A stretch of 5,892 nt of DNA from Actinomycetota bacterium (GTDB taxonomy: Bacteria > Actinomycetota > Actinomycetes > Streptosporangiales > Streptosporangiaceae): assembly GCA_003168295.1 (NCBI GenBank), contig PMST01000095.1, positions 191-6,082 on the forward strand, read 5' to 3'. Numbering within the stretch: the first letter of the stretch is position 1; each line of letters begins with the position of its first letter. The translations under genes and the position numbers were made by a program. The notes under the pieces are model-generated. The model was given only the letters and a program-made list of their open reading frames with translations, did not search any database and was not told the origin of the DNA. This document shows, in pieces, positions 1-4,997 of the stretch.

Positions 1-608
1 TCGCGCAGGCCGAGCTTGGCCAGGATCCGCCCGACATGGGATTTCACGGTCGCCTCAGAAACGAAAAGCGAGGCCGCGATCTCGGTGTTGGAGAGCCCGC
101 GGGCCACCGCGACGAGGACCTCGCGCTCGCGTTCAGTCAGAGCGGACAGCTGCGGGTAGCGCTGCGATAGACCGGAGAGGGGAAGCACCTGGGCGTACTC
201 GTCCAGCAGGCGGCGGGTCACCCGGGGCGCGATAACCGCGTCTCCGGCCGCGACCGTCCGGATGGCTGTGACGAGCTCACCAGGACGCACGTCCTTGAGC
301 AGGAATCCGCTGGCTCCAGCCCGCAGCGCACCGAAGGCGTACTCGTCGAGGTCGAAGGTCGTCAGGATCAGCACCCGCACCCGGGCGTCCGCGGCGGCAA
401 TCCGCCGGGTGGCCTCGATGCCGTCGGTACCCGGCATCCGGATATCCATCAGCACGACGTCCGGCGCGTGGCGCCGGGCGAGATCGACCGCTTCCTCGCC
501 GTTGCCCGCTTCCGCCGCCACCGCGATATCGCCTTCGGCCTCGAGGATCATGCGGAAGCCCCGGCGAAGCAGCGGCTGGTCGTCCGCCAGCAGCACGGAA
601 ATGCTCAC
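1..608 (-). CDS. NarL/LuxR-family two-component response regulator (C-terminal end cut by window edge)
   Basis: Cytoplasmic DNA-binding response regulator, expected to take phosphate from the adjacent histidine kinase and then control transcription. The 202 visible codons read [18 protein letters not shown] at the N-terminus. The receiver domain covers about residues 3-118, with acidic D9/D10, the phosphoacceptor D55 in LMDIRMPG, the switch threonine T83/T84 in LILTTF and the conserved lysine K105 in FLLKD. A LuxR-type helix-turn-helix follows from about residue 155, with [20 protein letters not shown] and the recognition helix [13 protein letters not shown]. Family members are about 210-225 residues long, so only the last 10-20 residues should be missing. 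The GTG start overlaps the kinase TGA (GTGA, 605-608), and a GGGAGAG ribosome-binding site sits 7 bases upstream (616-622), so translation is probably coupled to the kinase. The target genes cannot be told from the sequence. Confidence 0.96.
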   Translation of the reverse strand, partial: MSISVLLADDQPLLRRGFRMILEAEGDIAVAAEAGNGEEAVDLARRHAPDVVLMDIRMPGTDGIEATRRIAAADARVRVLILTTFDLDEYAFGALRAGASGFLLKDVRPGELVTAIRTVAAGDAVIAPRVTRRLLDEYAQVLPLSGLSQRYPQLSALTEREREVLVAVARGLSNTEIAASLFVSEATVKSHVGRILAKLGLR

Positions 609-1897
609 GCAGGTACTCTCCCGGGTCGCGGAGCCGCGGTGCGCAGGATCGCTTCGACCAGCCAGCCGCCGCCGGGAGCGGGCCCCGCGCTCAGCGTGCC
701 GCCGTGCAGGGCCACCCGTTCGCGCATGCCATCGAGGCCATGCCCGGGTGCCCGAAGCTGGCCTGATGCGGGGGGCCGGCCTGATGCGGAGTGCTGGCCT
801 GGTGCTGGGCCGTCATCGGCTACTCGCACCCGTACCTCGGGATGGTCATAGGTGATCGTGACCAGCGCGCGCCTGGCCTCGGCGTGCCGGAGCGCGTTGG
901 TCAGCGCCTCCTGGACGATGCGGTACACGGTCAGCTCGGCGGCCGCGCCGAGCGGGAAGACCGGCCCTTGCACGTCCACTTCGGCCGCCAGCCCGGTGGC
1001 GCGGACCTGGTCGACGAGCGCCCCGAGTTCGGCGACTCCGGGCTGCGGAGCCAGTCCGGACGGAGCGGCTAGTCCGGACGGGGGAACTAGTCCAGACGGC
1101 GACTTGTCGGTCCGCAGCACGCCGAGCATGGCTCGCATGTCAGCCAGGGCGCGGCGGCCGGCCTCGGAGACCTCGGTCATCGCCTCGGTCCCTTGACCTG
1201 GATCGGCGCGGCTCACGATCGCCGCAGCGTCGGCCAGGGTGATCACGACCGACAGGCTGTGGGACACGATGTCGTGGAGTTCCCTGGCGATCCGGGTCCG
1301 CTCGGCGGCGGCGGCGATCTCGGCCTGCTGGTCCCGCTCGATTTCAAGCCTGCGGGCGCGCTCGTCCATCCAGGCCAGGTACCTGCTGCCCGAGGCCGCG
1401 GTCAGTCCGGTGAACAGCGCGGCGACCACGGTGGCGGTGAGGAAAAGCAGCGAGCGTTCCGGTGTCCCGGCAGGCTCCCACTTAACCGCGGCCATGACGG
1501 CACCGGCTTCGAGCAGTCCGGCGGCCAGCAGGGCACGGAGCCGCGACTGGTGGGCGGCCACCGTATACAGCGCGACCAGCAGCGCCGCGTCACCCATCAA
1601 CGGGAAGCCGAGCAGCCACTGGCCGAACGCGATGGCGCTGGTCAGCAGGAAAACGGCGGACGGCCAGATGCGGCGGGCGGAGATAGAGGCGATCAGCGCC
1701 GTCTGGATGACGATGGTGCGAGGGCTGGCGAACCCGGACCCGGCGAGCCACACGGTGGACAGGGCCAGGAGCACCGCGGCGACCAGCGCGTCGGTCGCCA
1801 GCGGGTGGGTTCGCACGACGCGGCGGCCGCTGGCGAACAGGCCGCCGGGGATCTCCTCCGGCCGCGGTGCTGGGGGGAGCTCGGTCATGGTGCCCAA
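605..1897 (-). CDS. Membrane sensor histidine kinase, HisKA_3 / NarL-type partner
   Basis: Sensor kinase of 430 residues that should autophosphorylate on a histidine and pass the phosphate to the regulator encoded immediately downstream. About five or six hydrophobic helices span residues 34-168 with only short loops, so the signal is probably sensed in or at the membrane. The HisKA_3 dimerisation domain has the phosphoacceptor H208 in [14 protein letters not shown]. The HATPase_c domain shows the N box [11 protein letters not shown] (N334), the G1 motif VADDGPAPG (359-367) and the G2 motif [11 protein letters not shown] (385-395). The residue 267-290 linker and the residue 365-388 ATP lid are each built from hexapeptide repeats, which is unusual. 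TTG at 1897 is chosen as start because GAAGGA (1905-1910) lies 7 bases upstream. The in-frame ATG at 1888 has no comparable site. The family is certain, but the stimulus is unknown. Confidence 0.96.
   Translation of the reverse strand: MGTMTELPPAPRPEEIPGGLFASGRRVVRTHPLATDALVAAVLLALSTVWLAGSGFASPRTIVIQTALIASISARRIWPSAVFLLTSAIAFGQWLLGFPLMGDAALLVALYTVAAHQSRLRALLAAGLLEAGAVMAAVKWEPAGTPERSLLFLTATVVAALFTGLTAASGSRYLAWMDERARRLEIERDQQAEIAAAAERTRIARELHDIVSHSLSVVITLADAAAIVSRADPGQGTEAMTEVSEAGRRALADMRAMLGVLRTDKSPSGLVPPSGLAAPSGLAPQPGVAELGALVDQVRATGLAAEVDVQGPVFPLGAAAELTVYRIVQEALTNALRHAEARRALVTITYDHPEVRVRVADDGPAPGQHSASGRPPASGQLRAPGHGLDGMRERVALHGGTLSAGPAPGGGWLVEAILRTAAPRPGRVPA
734..805 (-). repeat. Four 18-bp tandem repeats in the kinase ATP-lid coding region
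   Basis: Four adjacent 18-base units on the coding strand (788-805, 770-787, 752-769, 734-751) begin GCACCAGGCC, GCATCAGGCC, GCATCAGGCC and GCACCCGGGC. They encode the hexapeptides [18 protein letters not shown] and APGHGL. The period is a multiple of three, so the reading frame is kept. The last unit runs into the G2 glycine motif of the ATPase domain. The lid therefore looks as if it grew by slippage duplication of the sequence just before GHGL. This is a minisatellite inside a gene, not a mobile element. Confidence 0.85.
1028..1099 (-). repeat. 18-bp tandem repeats in the kinase interdomain linker (three clear units plus one degenerate)
   Basis: On the coding strand, units at 1082-1099, 1064-1081 and 1046-1063 share CCGTCCGGACTAG-like cores and encode [12 protein letters not shown] and PSGLAP. 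A fourth diverged unit (1028-1045) encodes QPGVAE. They form a flexible Pro/Ser/Gly/Leu linker, kinase residues 267-290, between the HisKA_3 and ATPase domains. The unit sequence is unrelated to that of the array at 734-805, so the two arrays probably arose independently by in-frame slippage. Confidence 0.85.
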
Positions 1898-1904
1898 ATG
1901 TGCG

Positions 1905-1910
1905 TCCTTC
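1905..1910 (-). promoter_or_regulatory. Ribosome-binding site fixing the TTG start of the histidine kinase
   Basis: GAAGGA on the minus strand ends 7 bases before TTG at 1897, which is ideal spacing. It is 16 bases from the next in-frame ATG at 1888, which is too far. It therefore favours the rare TTG start. Confidence 0.6.
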
Positions 1911-2107
1911 GTGATGACTTAACGGCAGCGTACCGCTTTCAGCCGCGGCCCCGAGGACCAGTACAGCCGCATTTTCGCAGGTAAAACCCATACCACCTGG
2001 GTCGCTCTCCAACCTGGGGATGAGACGGGGCGACTAGATTTCGGTCTCCCGGCTATCCCGCTGGAGGGTGGGAGCGGCATATCTTGGCGTATCACCGTCG
2101 CAGCGTT

Positions 2108-2113
2108 GGAGAG
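2108..2113 (+). promoter_or_regulatory. Ribosome-binding site favouring GTG 2118 over TTG 2106
   Basis: GGAGAG lies 4 bases before GTG 2118, or 6 bases when measured from its GGAG core. The alternative in-frame TTG at 2106 would place this site inside the gene and has no Shine-Dalgarno sequence of its own. Confidence 0.6.
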
Positions 2114-2117
2114 ATTC

Positions 2118-2693
2118 GTGCCTGCTCCCGTGGAACTGCCGTCGTGGCTGGACCGCGTGCTGCGGGCCGTCCGGGTCGACTTTGCCCCGTCTGACCGGCC
2201 GCCTTCGGCCCTGCGCGTGCTGGTTGCGCTGGTCATCTCGGTGGCCGGGTCGCTGACGGCCGACGCGCTCCTGGTCGCGGCGGGCACGGCGCTCTTCCCC
2301 TCCACCAAGGGTTACCCGCACTTCCAGTTTCACGACTACGCCAAGCTGACGATCATCGGTGTCGTGATCGCCTGCCTGGCGTGGCCGGTCGTGACCCGCA
2401 TAAGCTCCGCGCCGCGCTGGTTGTTCTTCCGGCTGGCGATTCTGGTCACGCTGGTGCTTTGGCTCCCGGACCTGTACATCCTGGACCTGGGCCAGCCGGC
2501 CCGCGCGGTCGCGGTGCTTATGCTCATGCACCTGGCCATTGCCCTGGTTACCTACAACTGCCTGCTGCACATCGCCCCGGTTAAGGCCGCCGGGCACGCG
2601 GACTACCGCGCGGGGCAGCCGACGGCCGATCCGGACAACACGGGCAGGCCTGAGGACACGGGGCCTGACCGCTACGCCAGGCGCCGACGGTGA
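2118..2693 (+). CDS. Four-helix integral membrane protein, DUF6069-like, function unknown
   Basis: Small inner-membrane protein of 191 residues. Four hydrophobic segments are clear, at about residues 31-57, 76-93, 101-120 and 127-150. They are preceded by a short amphipathic N-terminus with PSWLDRVLRAVRV and followed by a hydrophilic tail of about 40 residues ending in RYARRRR. The last helix contains LMLMHLAIALV. The length, helix layout and this MH-containing final helix recall the actinobacterial DUF6069 family, but the match is from memory of the general pattern and is tentative. No catalytic motif is visible. GTG 2118 is preferred as start because of the GGAGAG just upstream; starting at TTG 2106 would add four residues (MERF). 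The stop overlaps the next start by 4 bases (GTGA), which implies coupled translation and perhaps a joint function with the DUF347-type protein. Confidence 0.85.
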   Translation: MPAPVELPSWLDRVLRAVRVDFAPSDRPPSALRVLVALVISVAGSLTADALLVAAGTALFPSTKGYPHFQFHDYAKLTIIGVVIACLAWPVVTRISSAPRWLFFRLAILVTLVLWLPDLYILDLGQPARAVAVLMLMHLAIALVTYNCLLHIAPVKAAGHADYRAGQPTADPDNTGRPEDTGPDRYARRRR

Positions 2694-3538
2694 GGCCCGC
2701 GACAGAGAACCGGCGCCGCGGGGACGGCGGCTTGTCCTTCTTCGCCGAGCCGCTCGCGGCTAAGGTGCCCGAGATCACGTTGTTGTTCTGGGTGGTCAAG
2801 ATCATGACGACCGCCGGGGGTGAGGCCCTGTCGGACTACCTGGCCCTGGGCAGCAAGGTCACCGGCGCGGCGATCGAAACCCTCTTTCTGGTCGTGGGCC
2901 TGGCGTGGCAGTTCCGGACCCGCCGCTACGTCGCGGCGGCCTACTGGTTCCTGGCCTACGCCATCGCGACCTTCGGCACCGGAGTCTCTGACACCTTGCA
3001 TCTCGCCGTCGGCATCCCCTACGCGGGCACCACGATCCTGTGGGCCGTGGTCCTGGCCCTGGTCTTCTGGCGCTGGTACCGCAGCGAGGGAACGCTGTCG
3101 ATCCACAGCATCACCACCCGGCGGCGGGAGAGCTACTACTGGGCCACAGTGTTCGCCACGTTCGCGCTGGGCACCGCCCTGGGGGATTTTACTGCCACCG
3201 CCCTCGGGCTCGGGTACCTGGCGTCGGGGATCATGTTCGGCCTGATAATCCTGATCCCCGCCGTGGCCTGGGCGCGGTTCGGCCTCGGCTCGATCGCGGC
3301 CTTCTGGTTCGCCTACGTGGTGACCCGGCCCCTGGGCGCGTCGTTCGCCGATTACTTCAGCAAGCCGCACTCGGTCAGCGGCTTCGGTTTCGGCGACGGC
3401 CGGACCGCCGCGCTCGCGGCGATCGTCACTGCCGTGCTCGTGGTCTATCTCGCGGTGACCCGCCACGACATCCAGCCCGAAATAAGCCCGCAGGTAGGCC
3501 CCCGGGCCGCGGTTAATGACGACGCTTTGGGTAGATAA
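2690..3538 (+). CDS. DUF347/COG4705-type membrane protein with four internal repeats
   Basis: Integral membrane protein of 282 residues. It is recognised by the N-terminal AKVPEITLLFWVVKIM, typical of COG4705 proteins, which carry four DUF347 repeats of two helices each. The four repeats can be read directly: W34/G44/D49, W86/G96/D101, W151/G161/D166 and W206/G216/D221. Each has exactly W-x9-G-x4-D, and the first has an extra acidic residue at E45. About eight membrane helices are expected. Acidic residues at equivalent places in every repeat would fit a cation transporter, but this is inference; the family annotation known to me is of unknown function. The GTG start overlaps the preceding stop and no other start lies before the first repeat. 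No strong ribosome-binding site is seen, which fits translational coupling. The tail after residue 258 is hydrophilic. Confidence 0.92.
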   Translation: MRPATENRRRGDGGLSFFAEPLAAKVPEITLLFWVVKIMTTAGGEALSDYLALGSKVTGAAIETLFLVVGLAWQFRTRRYVAAAYWFLAYAIATFGTGVSDTLHLAVGIPYAGTTILWAVVLALVFWRWYRSEGTLSIHSITTRRRESYYWATVFATFALGTALGDFTATALGLGYLASGIMFGLIILIPAVAWARFGLGSIAAFWFAYVVTRPLGASFADYFSKPHSVSGFGFGDGRTAALAAIVTAVLVVYLAVTRHDIQPEISPQVGPRAAVNDDALGR

Positions 3539-3543
3539 CAAGC

Positions 3544-3741
3544 ATGGTCAGGATTAAGCGCTGGGTCACTGGCAAGCGCAAGAACGTGGTGTGGTCCGAG
3601 CCGCAGCTGCCTCCGTTTGTCAAGATCAACCCGGACAGCCCGCCCGGTCTCGGGGAAGGGCTCCAGCCGGGAGACATATCGATGGGCGCCGTCATGGAAG
3701 AGTTCCTGGCAATGGACGAGGGCGAGGACGAGCCGGTCTGA
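3544..3741 (+). CDS. Small hypothetical protein, 65 residues, last gene of the membrane operon
   Basis: I do not recognise this protein. It begins 5 bases after the stop of the DUF347-type gene, on the same strand, and ends 31 bases before the convergent aminotransferase. The N-terminus is basic (MVRIKRWVTGKRKN), the middle is rich in proline and glycine, and the C-terminus is acidic (EEFLAMDEGEDEPV). No membrane segment, signal peptide or cysteine is present, so it should be a soluble cytoplasmic protein. Most third codon positions are G or C, as in the neighbouring genes, which supports real coding. The only ribosome-binding candidate is a weak GGGTAG 9 bases upstream, so translation may depend on re-initiation. 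Overlapping open frames in the other two phases here look like shadows. It may be a lineage-restricted protein. Confidence 0.5.
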   Translation: MVRIKRWVTGKRKNVVWSEPQLPPFVKINPDSPPGLGEGLQPGDISMGAVMEEFLAMDEGEDEPV

Positions 3742-3761
3742 GACTGTTGGCCCCCGGCGGC

Positions 3762-3778
3762 AGCTGGGCGGCTCAGCT
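3762..3778. terminator. Weak hairpin between convergent gene ends
   Basis: AGCTGG (3762-3767) can pair with TCAGCT (3773-3778) around a 5-base GCGGC loop, with one G:T wobble. It lies between the stop of the small gene and, overlapping by a few bases, the stop of the aminotransferase. No T-run follows on either strand, so this is at best a weak bidirectional terminator. Confidence 0.2.
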
Positions 3779-4939
3779 CAGCTGTGCCCTGACGGCCTCG
3801 AGCGCGGCCCGGATGTTCTCGACCGAGTTCGCGTAGGAAAACCGCAAGAACCCCTCGCCGTACGGGCCGAACGCGGTACCGGCCAAAGCGGCTACTCCGG
3901 CGTCCTTCAGCAACCTGGCCTGCAGTTCCGCTGATGTGAAGCCGGTGCCGGTGATGTTCGGGAACACGTAGAAGGCCCCCTGCGGCTCCAGGCAGCTGAC
4001 GCCGGGTAGATCATTCAGTCCCGCGACGATGATGTCCCGGCGGCGCCGGAACTCCGCGACCATCTGATCAACCGGCTCCCACGGGCCTTCCAGCGCGGCG
4101 ATCGCGGCGTACTGGCTGAACGCGGACGTGCACGAGACCGAATTGATGGCCAGCCGGGTCACCGGCTCGACCAGGGCGGGCGGGAAGACGCCGAAACCGA
4201 GGCGCCAGCCCGTCATCGCGAAAGTCTTTGACCAGCCGTCAAGCAGGATGGTCCGTTCGGCCATACCGTCGACGTCCAGCACGCTGGCATGGGCGTGGCC
4301 GTACCTGATGGCCCAGTAGACCTCGTCGGACAGCACGATCAGGTCATGACGCTGCGCGATGTCCGCGATCGCCTCGCAGTCCTCGCGGGTGAGCGCGCTG
4401 CCGCACGGGTTCTGCGGCGAGTTCAGGATGAGCAGCCTGGACCGGTCGGTGATCAGATGTTCCAGCTCGTCGGTGTCGATCCGGAAGCCGTTGCGCTCAC
4501 GCAGCGGGACCGGAACCGGGACCGCGCCCGCGAACGAGGTGATCGACTCATACATCGGGAACCCGGGATCGGGGTAGAGCACCTCGTCGCCGTCGGCGGC
4601 CAGGGCCAGGATGGTGAAGAACATGATCGGCTTGGCCCCCGGCGTCACGACGACCCGGTCCGGTGTCACCCGCATCCGGCCGGTGCGCTCCAGGAAGGCA
4701 GCCACCGCCTGACGCAGCGGCGCGATGCCCGGCGCGGGCACATAGTGGGTCGCGCCGGCCCGCAACGCCTCGACCGCGGCCTCGACGATATGCGGGGCCG
4801 TCGGGAAGTCCGGCTCGCCGATCTCCAGGTGGATGATCTTGCCGCCCGCGGCCTCGATGGCCTGAGCGCGGGCCAGCACCTCGAAGGCGGACTCGGTGCC
4901 GAGCCTGGCCATGCGGTCTGCGAGCCGGACAGTTGCCAT
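3773..4939 (-). CDS. Fold-type I pyridoxal-phosphate aminotransferase (class I/II)
   Basis: Cytoplasmic enzyme of 388 residues, full length for subclass Igamma aspartate/aromatic aminotransferases. It moves an amino group between an amino acid and a 2-oxo acid through PLP. Family signatures in order: LEIGEPDFPTAPH (38-50), HYVPAPGIAPLR (65-76), VTPGAKP (98-104), the PLP-contact N177 in NSPQNPCG, D205 and Y208 in LSDEVYWA, the Schiff-base lysine K238 in DGWSKTFAMTGWRLGFG, phosphate-binding R246, and the substrate-carboxylate arginine R366 in FLRFSYANS. The usual NPTG motif reads NPCG here. The amino-group donor cannot be assigned from sequence; aspartate, alanine and aromatic donors are all possible. 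There is no Shine-Dalgarno sequence before ATG 4939. Instead a good -10 hexamer ends 7 bases upstream, suggesting a leaderless mRNA. The gene is divergent from the transketolase-like gene across 58 bases. Confidence 0.96.
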   Translation of the reverse strand: MATVRLADRMARLGTESAFEVLARAQAIEAAGGKIIHLEIGEPDFPTAPHIVEAAVEALRAGATHYVPAPGIAPLRQAVAAFLERTGRMRVTPDRVVVTPGAKPIMFFTILALAADGDEVLYPDPGFPMYESITSFAGAVPVPVPLRERNGFRIDTDELEHLITDRSRLLILNSPQNPCGSALTREDCEAIADIAQRHDLIVLSDEVYWAIRYGHAHASVLDVDGMAERTILLDGWSKTFAMTGWRLGFGVFPPALVEPVTRLAINSVSCTSAFSQYAAIAALEGPWEPVDQMVAEFRRRRDIIVAGLNDLPGVSCLEPQGAFYVFPNITGTGFTSAELQARLLKDAGVAALAGTAFGPYGEGFLRFSYANSVENIRAALEAVRAQLS

Positions 4940-4946
4940 GGCCCTG

Positions 4947-4975
4947 ATGATAAGTCCGGGACGGTTTGATGGTAA
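4947..4975 (-). promoter_or_regulatory. Predicted promoter of a leaderless aminotransferase mRNA
   Basis: On the minus strand, -35 TTACCA (4970-4975, four of six consensus bases) is followed after 17 bases by -10 TATCAT (4947-4952, five of six). The -10 ends 7 bases before the ATG at 4939, so transcription would start on or next to the A of the start codon. This matches the known actinobacterial leaderless arrangement and explains the missing ribosome-binding site. Confidence 0.6.
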
Positions 4976-4985
4976 GAGAGGTGTG

Positions 4986-4991
4986 AGGAGG
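4986..4991 (+). promoter_or_regulatory. Strong ribosome-binding site of the transketolase-like gene
   Basis: A perfect AGGAGG lies 6 bases before ATG 4998 and fixes that start. I found no convincing -35/-10 pair for this strand in the 58-base gap. TTGCCA at 4933-4938 resembles a -35 but has no -10 at a suitable distance. Confidence 0.8.
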
Positions 4992-4997
4992 TGCGGG

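Larger units (their letters stand above)
1898..2117. promoter_or_regulatory. Divergent intergenic region between the two-component genes and the membrane-protein operon
   Basis: About 220 bases that must hold the promoters of both the leftward kinase-regulator pair and the rightward membrane operon. Visible elements are a direct repeat ACCTGGG at 1995-2001 and 2012-2018, an inverted repeat ACCCA (1986-1990) / TGGGT (1998-2002), and a small palindrome AGCG-TAC-CGCT (1927-1937). Two hexamers fit the loose actinobacterial -10 pattern TANNNT on the plus strand: TAGATT (2035-2040) and TATCTT (2080-2085). Neither has a good -35 at 16-18 bases, so no promoter is assigned. Any role as a regulator-binding site is a guess from position. 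Confidence 0.4.

Noticed and set aside
734..1099. Tandem 18-base arrays considered as CRISPR or mobile-element remnants
   Set aside because: The units are contiguous without spacers, stay in frame within one intact kinase gene and encode linker-like hexapeptides, so they are coding minisatellites.
262..1984. Long plus-strand open frames opposite the regulator and kinase genes (for example 262-855 and 1193-1984)
   Set aside because: The translations are low-complexity and rich in Arg, Gly, Ser and Pro, and they show no family motif. They are antisense shadows of well-supported minus-strand genes, expected at this GC content.
2034..3541. Long minus-strand open frames opposite the membrane operon (2034-2597 and 2672-3541)
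   Set aside because: The plus strand has clear membrane helices and a fourfold repeat. The minus-strand products are hydrophilic Arg/Gly/Asp/Gln-rich sequences without recognisable domains.
3591..3934. Plus-strand frames overlapping the small gene and the aminotransferase 3' end
   Set aside because: They run across the convergent stop region into antisense of the aminotransferase, and the 3544 frame has better position and codon use.
4933..4938. TTGCCA as a -35 box for the transketolase-like gene
   Set aside because: No acceptable -10 hexamer lies 16-18 bases downstream.
4289..4969. 226-codon plus-strand frame opposite the aminotransferase
   Set aside because: It is antisense to conserved PLP-enzyme motifs and its product has no coherent domain.
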